DNA of 16,230 nt, taken from assembly GCA_902806295.1 (NCBI GenBank), contig CADCWB010000046.1, positions 1 to 16,230 of the forward strand. The letters are read 5' to 3'. This document shows, in pieces, positions 6,727 to 13,719 of the stretch. This DNA comes from an uncultured Sphingomonas sp. (GTDB taxonomy: Bacteria > Pseudomonadota > Alphaproteobacteria > Sphingomonadales > Sphingomonadaceae). The notes under the pieces are model-generated. The model ran no database searches. It was not told where the DNA came from and saw only the letters and a program-made list of their open reading frames with translations. The position numbers and the translations under genes are program-made. Position 1 is the stretch's first letter. Every line of letters starts with the position of its first letter.

Positions 6727-7476
6727 ATGGCGGAACAACTATTCGATGCGCACTTGCTGGAGCAGCGCCGCCGGCGGGCACTGGCACAGGGACCGCGCCT
6801 GTTCCTGGCCGAGCGCGCGATTGAAGATCTGCTCGAGCGGCTGAACCCGGTTCGCCGCACCTTCGACCGACCTGTCTTGGTCGGCTGTTCCGACCTCGCA
6901 CTGGCCGAGCCGCTGCGCGTCGTCTGTCCCAAGCTTAAGCTGCTCCCAAACTTCGACGGGCTCGCCGCGCTGCGGCCTGGAAGCACCGACCTGCTGCTGA
7001 TGCTGGGGCAACTCGACACCGCCGATGATCCGCCGGGCGTGTTGCGCGTGCTGGCACATCTGCTCGCTCCCGATGCCCTGCTGATGGGCGTCGTGCCGGG
7101 TAACGACAGCCTGCCTGCCCTGCGCAGCGCCATGCTGGCGGCCGATCAGGCGGCAGGCGGCGGAGCTGCCCCGCGCATCCACCCACGCCTGGAAGCCTCC
7201 AGCCTAGCCGGGCTGTTGAGCGTTAGCGGCTTCGTCGAGCCGGTGGTCGATCTCGATCGGGTACGGTTGCGGTACCGGCGCCTGGATGATCTCGTCGGCG
7301 ATCTGCGCGGAATGGGGGCGACCAACGCGCTTCATCGACGCAGTCGCCGACCGCTGGGCCGAGCGGCCTATGACGCCGGGCGGAAAGCATTCGCGGACCT
7401 GGGCGACGAGCGCGGAACGGTGGAAACGATCGAGCTCATTCATTTCACCGCGTGGACGCCCCAACAAAGAGGGTAA
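6727..7476 (+). CDS. Methyltransferase-like protein (BioC/NDUFAF5-like), degenerate cofactor motif
   Basis: A 249-residue protein. The N-terminus MAEQLFDAHLLEQRRRRALAQG...FLAERAIEDLLERL, the segment PGNDSLPALRSAMLAAD and the motif DLRGMGATNAL near residue 200 resemble the BioC/NDUFAF5-like methyltransferase-fold family. Mitochondrial NDUFAF5 modifies a complex I subunit. The usual glycine-rich S-adenosylmethionine loop is absent: where it should lie the sequence reads VLVGCSDLAL (50-59). It may therefore bind the cofactor poorly, or may do something other than methylation. I chose the ATG at 6727; an in-frame TTG at 6691 would add 12 residues and leave only eight bases to the divergent comF start. 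The divergent arrangement next to comF-grxC suggests promoters in the 44 bases between them, but I see none clearly. Confidence 0.8.
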   Translation: MAEQLFDAHLLEQRRRRALAQGPRLFLAERAIEDLLERLNPVRRTFDRPVLVGCSDLALAEPLRVVCPKLKLLPNFDGLAALRPGSTDLLLMLGQLDTADDPPGVLRVLAHLLAPDALLMGVVPGNDSLPALRSAMLAADQAAGGGAAPRIHPRLEASSLAGLLSVSGFVEPVVDLDRVRLRYRRLDDLVGDLRGMGATNALHRRSRRPLGRAAYDAGRKAFADLGDERGTVETIELIHFTAWTPQQRG

Positions 7477-7528
7477 CCGCGCAAGTAACTTGTCACCGCG
7501 CACGAGTTGTTAACTCTGGGTAACTAAC
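7474..7528 (+). promoter_or_regulatory. TAAC-rich leader of the pilin gene, possible regulator site
   Basis: Five copies of TAAC begin at 7474, 7486, 7511, 7521 and 7525, immediately before the pilin gene. TTAA at 7510-7513 followed seven bases later by TAAC resembles, but does not match, the CtrA site pattern (TTAA, seven bases, TTAA). Pilus genes are CtrA-controlled in Caulobacter, which makes this worth noting. No clear -35/-10 pair was found. The first TAAC overlaps the stop codon of the upstream gene. Confidence 0.3.
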
Positions 7529-7563
7529 GCTGGCTTCGTGGACGTGGACCAGAGGAGGGTGGC

Positions 7564-7746
7564 TTGAACGCTATCCGAACAATGTTGCGCATGCTGCGCC
7601 GCTCGGAAGAGGGTGCAACGGCGATCGAATATGGCTTGATCGTCGCCCTGCTTGCAGTCGCCTGTATCGGCGCCATGCGATCGATGGGCGGCGGTTCCGA
7701 TGGCATGTGGACCCGGATCAGCAACCAGGTCGAGCAAGCTATGTAG
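7564..7746 (+). CDS. Flp/Fap-type pilin (type IVb prepilin)
   Basis: A 60-residue prepilin. The N-terminus is short and basic (MNAIRTMLRMLRRSEEG) and is followed by ATAIEYGLIVALLAVACIGA. This is the class III signal with cleavage after G17, glutamate at mature position 5 and tyrosine at 6, then one hydrophobic helix. This is the hallmark of Flp pilins, which build thin adhesive Tad pili after cleavage by a TadV/CpaA-type peptidase. The start is a TTG at 7564, chosen because GGAGGG (7554-7559) lies four bases upstream. The next in-frame ATG at 7582 is too far from it but would also leave an intact pilin signal. No tad/cpa assembly gene is in the window, so this is an isolated pilin here. It ends 29 bases before the convergent protease gene. 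Confidence 0.9.
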   Translation: MNAIRTMLRMLRRSEEGATAIEYGLIVALLAVACIGAMRSMGGGSDGMWTRISNQVEQAM

Positions 7747-7759
7747 GACTGCCCGGCGG

Positions 7760-7775
7760 CGGCGGCTTGCCGCCG
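7760..7775. terminator. GC-rich hairpin between convergent pilin and protease genes
   Basis: CGGCGG (7760-7765) pairs with CCGCCG (7770-7775) around the loop CTTG. It fills much of the 29-base gap between two converging genes and could slow polymerase from both sides. Neither side has a T run, so it is not a classical intrinsic terminator. Confidence 0.35.
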
Positions 7776-9242
7776 TCAGCCTACCCGCGTGCCGTAGACG
7801 ACCAGCTTCACCCGCTGGCCGGGCGTCAGCCGTGCGTTCGGGTTGAGCCCATTGAGCGACAAAAACCGCTCCAGCTGATAGTTGCGGTAGGCCATCCGGC
7901 CCGCCAGCGACTGCACCGTGTCACCCGCTCGGACCGGCACGACATCGATCACGCGGGGCCGGATCGCCGTCGCCTCGCCCGCTGAGATTCGCCGTAGCGA
8001 ATTAACCATCGACGTGAACGGCCCAACGCCCTGTCCGCTGCGGGTCAAAGTAACGAAATGGTAAGCGCGATCGCGCGCGAACTCATAGGCGAACATGCTG
8101 ACGTCGACGACACCGGACGAGGTGTTTGCCCGGGCAAGCAGGTAAGCGGCGGGGATGCCGTTGATCGTAGTCCGTCCCCGGTCCACCACCTGCAACTGCG
8201 TTTGCCCGCCCGTCAGCTGCTGCAGCTCCTGCGCGATGTAGTTCTCAAGATTGCCGCTGTAGCGCCCGGTCGAGAACTGCGCTTTGCCAGCCGTACCGCC
8301 AGAAATAGTGACCGCGTCCGTCCCGTTCTGCATCAAGTAGCCGGTCGGCACGCTGAACTGTAGCCGCAGGTCGGGATGCGTAAAGGTCCGGCCATCGATG
8401 ATCCCCTGCGCGGGATCGTCGTCCACCACGACGCCGTCCAGTTGGCTGAGGAACTGATCGCGATTGCGTAAGCCCGTGCCGGCGCGGCCGGTCTGGCGCG
8501 CGAACGTGCCGGCCTGGGCAACCCGGTTGGCCGAGCTCGGGTGAGTCTGCGCCCATTCCGGTGTCTCGCGCTGGTCGCGGCCCTGCATCCGCAGCTCCAG
8601 TGCGTCGGCCCGGCCGAGCGCGGCCAGCATGGTGGCGGACGCATTCGGGTCGTAACCGGCACGAGCAAGATAGCTTACACCAAGGCGGTCAGCGTCATAT
8701 TCCTGCGCCCGGGTAAAGCTGAGGGTGCGCAATTGCGAGCCGGTCTGCAGCAGCTGCCCCAGGGCGCTGCCGATCCCGCCGCCGATCACGCTACCGAGAA
8801 TCGCGCCAAGCACGCTCCCGATGCTGTTGTTCCGCGTCGCCGACTGGCGCGCCTGCGCGTGGTTGGCCGCGACATGTCCAACCTCGTGCCCGACAACGAA
8901 CGCTAGCTCGGCCTCGTCGTTCATCAGGCTCATCAGCTGCCGGGTGATGTAGATGTAACCGCCCGGCACCGCGAAGGCGTTCTCCACTGCGGAGTTCAAG
9001 GCGGTGAACCGGAATGCCTGCGGATTGACGCCCGAATAGGCGGCCATGCGGCGGCCGACCTGGTCGACATAGGCTCCGCGAGCCCCGGTCTCGGCACCGC
9101 CGAACTCCTGGATCAAGGCCGGATGCTGCTGCTGCGCCTCCTGCACGTAGCGCGCGGGCAGGTTGCGGGCGGCCTGAGCCGAAGCGGCAACGGGCACAAT
9201 CGCCGTCGCGGTCCCTGATAGCATGAGAAGAATCTTGCGCAT
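7776..9242 (-). CDS. Secreted M48-family zinc metalloprotease with C-terminal LysM domain
   Basis: A 488-residue protein. MRKILLMLSGTATAIVPVAASAQA is a Sec signal peptide with likely cleavage after A22 or A24. The M48 protease domain follows, with the zinc motif HEVGH at 119-123 and the third ligand E181 in EYDAD. A glycine-rich hydrophobic stretch (about 141-165) lies between them. After a middle region of unknown fold, residues 434-482 (VPVRAGDTVQSLAG...LTPGQRVKLVV) form a LysM domain that should bind peptidoglycan. It resembles periplasmic BepA/YfgC-type proteases that check outer-membrane protein assembly, but those carry TPR repeats rather than LysM. The ATG at 9242 starts the signal peptide exactly; an upstream extension to 9365 would run into accA. 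The ribosome site is weak. It lies 76 bases downstream of accA on the same strand. Confidence 0.93.
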   Translation of the reverse strand: MRKILLMLSGTATAIVPVAASAQAARNLPARYVQEAQQQHPALIQEFGGAETGARGAYVDQVGRRMAAYSGVNPQAFRFTALNSAVENAFAVPGGYIYITRQLMSLMNDEAELAFVVGHEVGHVAANHAQARQSATRNNSIGSVLGAILGSVIGGGIGSALGQLLQTGSQLRTLSFTRAQEYDADRLGVSYLARAGYDPNASATMLAALGRADALELRMQGRDQRETPEWAQTHPSSANRVAQAGTFARQTGRAGTGLRNRDQFLSQLDGVVVDDDPAQGIIDGRTFTHPDLRLQFSVPTGYLMQNGTDAVTISGGTAGKAQFSTGRYSGNLENYIAQELQQLTGGQTQLQVVDRGRTTINGIPAAYLLARANTSSGVVDVSMFAYEFARDRAYHFVTLTRSGQGVGPFTSMVNSLRRISAGEATAIRPRVIDVVPVRAGDTVQSLAGRMAYRNYQLERFLSLNGLNPNARLTPGQRVKLVVYGTRVG

Positions 9243-9318
9243 GGATGATCTCGTATGGCTGGCTCGTTTTCGCCATCCTGAACGGGTCATTCCGCAGCCG
9301 GTTCCTGTCGGAGCCGCC

Positions 9319-10260
9319 TCAGCCGATGGCGAGGAACTTGTCGCGGCGCTGCTTGAGCAGCTCATCGGGGCTCATCGGCTCGCACCGGCCGAGCTCTTCC
9401 ACGATTGCGCTTCGGAGATTGCTGATGGCCGCTGCCGGGTCGCGGTGAGCACCGCCGAGGGGCTCAGGAATGATCCGGTCGATGACTCCTAGCGACTGGA
9501 GATCGCCGGCCGTGATCTTCATCGCTTCGGCCGCATCCGCAGCCCGGTCAGCAGTGCGCCACAGGATCGACGCGCAGCCCTCCGGCGAGATCACGGAATA
9601 AACCGCATGCTCGAACATCAGCACCCGGTTGGCCGCGGCAATGGCAATCGCACCGCCCGATCCGCCCTCGCCGACCACGGCCGCGATGAAGGGCACCCGC
9701 AGCGCGAGGCCCTGCTGGGTCGAGCGGGCGATTGCTTCGGCCTGGCCACGCTCCTCGGCCTGCACGCCCGGAAAAGCGCCGGACGTATCGACCAGGCTGA
9801 CCACCGGCAGGTTAAAGCGGTCCGCCAGCTGCATCAGGCGGATCGCTTTGCGATAGCCCTCGGGCTTGGCCATACCAAAATTATGCTTGAGCCGGCTGGC
9901 GGTGTCGTCGCCCTTCTCGTGCCCGATCAGCACAACCCGCCGTCCCTCGATCCGTGCCAGCCCGCCAACAATCGCCTCGTCGTTAGCAAAGGCGCGGTCG
10001 CCTGCCAGCGGCAGGAACTCGTCGGTCAGGTCCGCCACATAATCCTTGAAATGCGGACGGTCCGGATGCCGTGCCACCTGCGCCTTTTGCCACGGCGTCA
10101 GCCTGGCATAGGTGTCGCGCAGCAGCCGTTCGGATTTGACCTCCAGACGCTCAATCTCCGCGTCGATATCGATGTCGCCGTTGCTGGCCGTTTCCCGCAG
10201 CTCGGCCACGCGGGCATCCAGTTCAGCGATCGGTTTTTCGAAATCGAGGAAGTTCCGCAT
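9319..10260 (-). CDS. accA: Acetyl-CoA carboxylase carboxyltransferase subunit alpha
   Basis: A 313-residue AccA of normal length. With AccD it transfers carboxyl from biotin to acetyl-CoA, making malonyl-CoA, the substrate of FabD found elsewhere in this window. It begins with FLDFEKPIAELDARVAELR and a coiled-coil-like helix. Typical blocks follow: LTPWQKAQVARHPDRPHFKDY, GHEKGDDTASRLKHNFGMAKPEGYRKAIRLM, SLVDTSGAFPGVQAEERGQ and VVGEGGSGGAIAIA, then the C-terminal VYSVISPEGCASILWRT. AccA lacks the zinc ribbon, which belongs to AccD. The gene follows xerD after 12 bases and may be co-transcribed with it. Confidence 0.98.
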   Translation of the reverse strand: MRNFLDFEKPIAELDARVAELRETASNGDIDIDAEIERLEVKSERLLRDTYARLTPWQKAQVARHPDRPHFKDYVADLTDEFLPLAGDRAFANDEAIVGGLARIEGRRVVLIGHEKGDDTASRLKHNFGMAKPEGYRKAIRLMQLADRFNLPVVSLVDTSGAFPGVQAEERGQAEAIARSTQQGLALRVPFIAAVVGEGGSGGAIAIAAANRVLMFEHAVYSVISPEGCASILWRTADRAADAAEAMKITAGDLQSLGVIDRIIPEPLGGAHRDPAAAISNLRSAIVEELGRCEPMSPDELLKQRRDKFLAIG

Positions 10261-10272
10261 GTCTGGGCGCGG

Positions 10273-11163
10273 CTAGACCGTGCGGCCGTTAGTGGCAAGC
10301 GGATGGCGCTGGTTGACCAGCTCCACGAGCCGCGCGCTATCCACATGCGTGTAGATCTGGGTGGTCGCGATATCCGCGTGGCCCAGCAAGGCTTGCAGCA
10401 CGCGGAGGTCCGCCCCGTTGCTCAGCAGGTGCGTCGCAAACGCATGGCGCAGCACGTGCGGGCTGACCCGGTCGGGCGCGATCCCAGCTAAGCCAGCCAT
10501 TTCCCGCACCAGCTGGAATAGGCGCATCCGGCTCAAGTGCGTCTTGCCGCCGGGGAACAGCCAGCCGCTCGGTGCCGGCACATGCGGCAGCCACGCCGCC
10601 ACCGCCGCATGCGCCCGTTCGGAAATCGGCACCATCCGCTCCTTGGCTCCCTTACCGCGCAGGATAAGGAATGGATCCTGCCGGCGCAGCGCGTTGCGCG
10701 GCAGGCTGACCAGCTCGGTTGCACGCAGGCCCGATCCATAGAGCAATTCCAGCAGCGCCAGGTTGCGCAGGGCAATCGGCTGACCGCTCGCCGCGCGGTC
10801 CTCCACCTCGCGGAACACCGCCTCGACCTCGTGTGGATCGAGAATGCGCGGCAGCGGGCGTTCGGTAGCAGGTCGCGGCAAGGCCGCCGAGGGGTCATCC
10901 CCCCGCAGGCCTTCCTCATGGAGAAAGCCGTAGAAGCGCCGCAGAGCCGCCGACCGGCGGGCAACGGTGGATGGAGCAAGGTCGCTCCATGCCCCGCCCA
11001 AGGTGGAGAGCTGGTCGCTGCTCGCTCCGCCGATTGCCGGAAGGCTCGCGGCTGCGGCTTCGAGGTCGGCGCGATAGGCCAGCAGAGTGTTGCGGGCCGC
11101 TCCGGCCTCTGCCGCCAGCATGTCCAGGAACCGGTCGACTAGCGCGCGGTCGTCGGGGATCAC
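10273..11163 (-). CDS. xerD: Tyrosine recombinase XerD
   Basis: A 296-residue tyrosine recombinase of XerC/XerD length. Catalytic residues are R147 (GSGLRATEL), K171 (RGKGAKER), H236 and R239 (SPHVLRHAFATHLL), H262 (LLGHADIATTQIY) and the nucleophile Y271. The N-terminal core-binding domain spans about 1-90. Xer recombinases resolve chromosome dimers at the dif site with FtsK. XerD rather than XerC is suggested by the accA neighbourhood and overall form, not proven. The start is a GTG at 11163 that overlaps the stop of the upstream gene (GTGA). A longer frame to 11358 would lie entirely within that gene. No attachment sites or phage genes surround it, so it looks like the chromosomal enzyme and not a mobile-element integrase. 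Confidence 0.93.
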   Translation of the reverse strand: MIPDDRALVDRFLDMLAAEAGAARNTLLAYRADLEAAAASLPAIGGASSDQLSTLGGAWSDLAPSTVARRSAALRRFYGFLHEEGLRGDDPSAALPRPATERPLPRILDPHEVEAVFREVEDRAASGQPIALRNLALLELLYGSGLRATELVSLPRNALRRQDPFLILRGKGAKERMVPISERAHAAVAAWLPHVPAPSGWLFPGGKTHLSRMRLFQLVREMAGLAGIAPDRVSPHVLRHAFATHLLSNGADLRVLQALLGHADIATTQIYTHVDSARLVELVNQRHPLATNGRTV

Positions 11164-12965
11164 GTGCGGGCCAGCGCCTCGGCCGCGATCATGCGCGCGG
11201 CATAGTCGAGCCCCGACAGTCGCATGGCCGTCAGCCCGCGGTATAGCTGCGCGGCCGGCACCCGTTCGAAGCTCGACGCCTGCAGCCCGATAGCTGCCAG
11301 GATCGTGGCCGTTCCCGCCTGCCGCTTCTGCCCGGCCTGGTCCGCCAGTCGGGTCCACACCGACGTCCGCTGCAGCCCGAGCTCATGCCGCTCGTTGAGC
11401 CGCGAGGCAGTATCCGCACTGATCCGGCCGGTGCCGGCCAGCCCCGCCACCAGCAGCTTGCTGCGCTGCTTGTCGCGGCTGTTGTCGCGATTGATGAAGG
11501 AGTTGATGCGTCCGGAACTGACATCAACCGCACTCGAAGAAGTCCCCAGCGCCAGCATCGCCCAAGCCCTGTCGGCCGGCTCGTCGTCCATTTGCCGGAC
11601 CGCCGCGGACCATTGCGCCGCTTCGCGGTCGAACCCGCCCGCCAGCATGGAAGCGATCAAGTCGGGCGCATCGCGCTGCAACTTCGGGTCGGGTGAAATG
11701 CGCGTTGCCGCTAGCGCCAGCAAGGCTCGTGAGGCCTGCCGCTCCAGCTCGCCTTCGCCCTTGCCCCACAGGTTGCGCATCGCATCGAGCCGCGCATCCA
11801 GCGTCCGCCCGACAAAGGCGGTGCGCAGCCGCCAGGCATCGGTTCCGGGCAGGTCCGAAGGGTCGGTCGCGTCGTAGATGCTAGAATAAACATCCACCAA
11901 CGCCGCCGACGAGAACACCCCCAGCCCCGCGGCGACCCGCGCGGACGGCAGCCGCTCCTCGGCTGACAATAGCGGAGCACGGGCCTGCCAGGCACGCAGC
12001 CGGGGTGCCGCAGCGTTCATCAGCCCCGCCGGCGGCAGCAGCCCCGTCGCCGTCGCCAGGCCAAAGCGCCAGCTGGTGAGGTCCCGAACCCCGTCCCATT
12101 CTATCGTCGTGGCCCGGCCCGTATCTTCCCCGGCGCCGACCACCTTGTCGGCCAGCGTCAGGTCGATACCGCCGATCCGCCCGCGGCGCCGCGCCTGCTC
12201 GATCTGGGAAGCCGCACTGGCCGCCTCGCCCTCCAGCCCCGAGCACATCGCCTCGGTCAGCTGCGTGATCTTGGGTTCGACCTCACCCAGCGTCTCCCGC
12301 AGCGGGCACAGCCCGGCCGGGTCGGCGGCTGCCAGCGCGGTCTGCACCGCGACCTGAGTCAGCTTGGGCGTGTAGTCCGCAACATCGGTTCCGGCCACCA
12401 GCATCCGGGCGGCATCCGCCTCGCCCATCCGCAGCAGCAGCCAGGCCCGTTCGGCGGTCCAGTCCGCCGGATTGACCAGCGCGGGCGAAGGCGCGCGGGC
12501 GAGGAGGGCGTTGCGCAAGGCGATGTGCAGCCAGCGCGACGGCAGCGGGGTCGACTGCCGGCGCATCAGCTGCGACAGGAACTCGCCGTTCGCGCTGCCC
12601 CACGGCTGCTCGCCGAGCCCACTCGCGGCAGGATCGATCGCTCCCACCAAGCTCGGATCGCGGCGTGATTCCTCCGGCAGTTCGACCGGCGGTGGCGGTT
12701 GGAGCGCCAACAATTCAGCCTCGGTCAACTCGCCTTCCAAGACATCGCCGCCTTCACCAGCGACCTGCGCCGGTGGACGAACGCGCGGGCGAGCGGCTTG
12801 GCCAGGAACCGGCTGGACTGGAGAACTGGTGTTGGTCTCGGGCTGAGCCGGCGCCGGGGCGGTTTGATTCCCGGACGCGGGCGGCGGCAGCACTTCCTGG
12901 GCGAGGGCCGGCAGGGCGATCGCCAATGCGCCGCCTGCCAGCAGCAGCTTAGCTCGGCTGGTCAC
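11160..12965 (-). CDS. Secreted protein of unknown function, 601 residues
   Basis: I do not recognise a function. The start is a GTG at 12965. MTSRAKLLLAGGALAIALPALAQ is a clear Sec signal peptide (AxA cleavage near residue 22), so the protein should be periplasmic or exported. Residues 25-110 are rich in Pro, Ala and Glu and are probably disordered. The rest (about 115-601) is Ala/Leu/Arg-rich and looks all-helical, possibly TPR-like or related helical repeats. The mature part has only two cysteines, C220 and C241, which could form a disulfide. No catalytic motif was found. It overlaps the 53-residue membrane protein gene by 17 bases upstream and xerD by four bases downstream, so the three genes are probably one operon. 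Low-complexity composition could cause spurious database matches. Confidence 0.85.
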   Translation of the reverse strand: MTSRAKLLLAGGALAIALPALAQEVLPPPASGNQTAPAPAQPETNTSSPVQPVPGQAARPRVRPPAQVAGEGGDVLEGELTEAELLALQPPPPVELPEESRRDPSLVGAIDPAASGLGEQPWGSANGEFLSQLMRRQSTPLPSRWLHIALRNALLARAPSPALVNPADWTAERAWLLLRMGEADAARMLVAGTDVADYTPKLTQVAVQTALAAADPAGLCPLRETLGEVEPKITQLTEAMCSGLEGEAASAASQIEQARRRGRIGGIDLTLADKVVGAGEDTGRATTIEWDGVRDLTSWRFGLATATGLLPPAGLMNAAAPRLRAWQARAPLLSAEERLPSARVAAGLGVFSSAALVDVYSSIYDATDPSDLPGTDAWRLRTAFVGRTLDARLDAMRNLWGKGEGELERQASRALLALAATRISPDPKLQRDAPDLIASMLAGGFDREAAQWSAAVRQMDDEPADRAWAMLALGTSSSAVDVSSGRINSFINRDNSRDKQRSKLLVAGLAGTGRISADTASRLNERHELGLQRTSVWTRLADQAGQKRQAGTATILAAIGLQASSFERVPAAQLYRGLTAMRLSGLDYAARMIAAEALART

Positions 12966-13110
12966 GGGCGACGTCCACCTCGATCGGACGCTGCGGCACT
13001 TCGTCCACGCTCTGCGCGATCAGCACCACTGCACCGATCAGAACGGCGAGAATGACAAGGAGAATAACGGGCCCGCGCGCGGGATGCGGCGGTCTGCGGT
13101 TGATGGCCAT
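12949..13110 (-). CDS. Small single-pass membrane protein, 53 residues
   Basis: A short gene opening at ATG 13110 with AAAAGG seven bases upstream. After a basic N-terminus (MAINRRPPHPARG) comes one hydrophobic helix, PVILLVILAVLIGAVVLIA (14-32), then an acidic, hydrophilic tail. The basic start suggests the N-terminus stays in the cytoplasm and the tail is periplasmic. The function is unknown. The stop overlaps the start of the secreted 601-residue protein by 17 bases, which supports it being real and translationally coupled. The same frame continues upstream to 13632, but that part is antisense to aroK and is rejected. Confidence 0.75.
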   Translation of the reverse strand: MAINRRPPHPARGPVILLVILAVLIGAVVLIAQSVDEVPQRPIEVDVARDQPS

Positions 13111-13115
13111 GGGGC

Positions 13116-13140
13116 GGCCTTTTGCCGAGTGGGCAAGGCC
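13116..13140. repeat. Inverted repeat between divergent genes
   Basis: GGCCTT (13116-13121) and AAGGCC (13135-13140) are perfect arms, with a further GCC/GGC pairing inside after a two-base bulge. It occupies half of the 48-base space between the 53-residue gene and aroK and overlaps the putative aroK -35. It could be an operator or an RNA hairpin; with arms of six bases, chance is also possible. Confidence 0.35.
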
Positions 13141-13149
13141 CTGTATAGC
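13122..13149 (+). promoter_or_regulatory. Possible aroK promoter
   Basis: TTGCCG (13122-13127) and TATAGC (13144-13149) are separated by 16 bases, a plausible housekeeping -35/-10 pair. Transcription would begin near 13156, only a few bases before the aroK ATG at 13159, so the message would be nearly leaderless. This fits the absence of a ribosome site before aroK. Confidence 0.35.
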
Positions 13150-13158
13150 CCTCCCGTC

Positions 13159-13719
13159 ATGCCGTCGCGCGAACCTCTCCTGCTGGACCGACTCGATCGT
13201 CCGATCGTCCTTGTCGGCCTGATGGGTGCAGGCAAGTCCACCGTCGGCCGCCGCCTCGCGCGCCGGCTGAATCTTCCCTTCGTCGACAGCGACACGGCGA
13301 TCGAGGACGCCTCCGGGCTTTCGGCAGGCGAGGTGTTCGAGCGCTACGGAGAGGATGATTTCCGCGACGGCGAGCGCCGGCTGGTGGCCCGGCTGATCGA
13401 GGACGGCGGCATCCGCGTCATCGCAACCGGCGGCGGCGCCTACGTCAACCAGTCCACGCGCCAGCTGCTCAACGACAAGGCGATCACCGTCTGGCTCGAC
13501 GCTCCGGTCGCATTGCTGGCCGAGCGCACCGCACGCCGTCCCGAGACCCGCCCGATGCTCAACAAGGGCGACCGCTCGCAAATCCTGTCGAGCCTGATCG
13601 AGCAGCGCGGCCCCAAATACGCTGAGGCGCACATCCGCATCCCGTCAAGCAGCGGTGGCCACAGCGAGGTGGTCGAAGCCATCGTTGCAGCCCTTGAAAA
13701 GCACCTCGGCCTGCCATGA
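13159..13719 (+). CDS. aroK: Shikimate kinase AroK
   Basis: A 186-residue shikimate kinase, which phosphorylates shikimate with ATP on the way to chorismate. The Walker A loop is GLMGAGKST at 20-28. Shikimate-binding residues appear as D43/D45 in FVDSD, R69 in DDFRDGE and G91-G93 in ATGGGAY. The lid region contains TRPMLN. I chose the ATG at 13159; an upstream in-frame ATG at 13084 lies inside the divergent small gene and adds sequence that is not family-like. No ribosome site precedes the ATG. The TGA overlaps the aroB ATG by four bases. aroK-aroB is a common gene pair. Confidence 0.96.
   Translation: MPSREPLLLDRLDRPIVLVGLMGAGKSTVGRRLARRLNLPFVDSDTAIEDASGLSAGEVFERYGEDDFRDGERRLVARLIEDGGIRVIATGGGAYVNQSTRQLLNDKAITVWLDAPVALLAERTARRPETRPMLNKGDRSQILSSLIEQRGPKYAEAHIRIPSSSGGHSEVVEAIVAALEKHLGLP

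Noticed and set aside
6683..6901. Upstream extension of comF to 6901
   Set aside because: The added 73 residues are low-complexity and antisense to the start of the divergent methyltransferase-like gene.
9243..9365. Upstream extension of the M48 protease into accA
   Set aside because: It adds 41 Ser/Gly/Thr-rich residues before a perfect signal peptide and would overlap the end of accA.
10273..11163. xerD plus nearby tRNA-Arg as signs of an integrated element
   Set aside because: The recombinase has normal XerD length and sits among core genes. The tRNA is about 5.5 kb away, and no repeat of the tRNA 3' end, excisionase or phage gene is seen.
13111..13632. Upstream extension of the 53-residue gene to a 227-residue frame
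   Set aside because: The extension is fully antisense to aroK and has no recognisable features; the ATG at 13110 with a ribosome site explains the gene.
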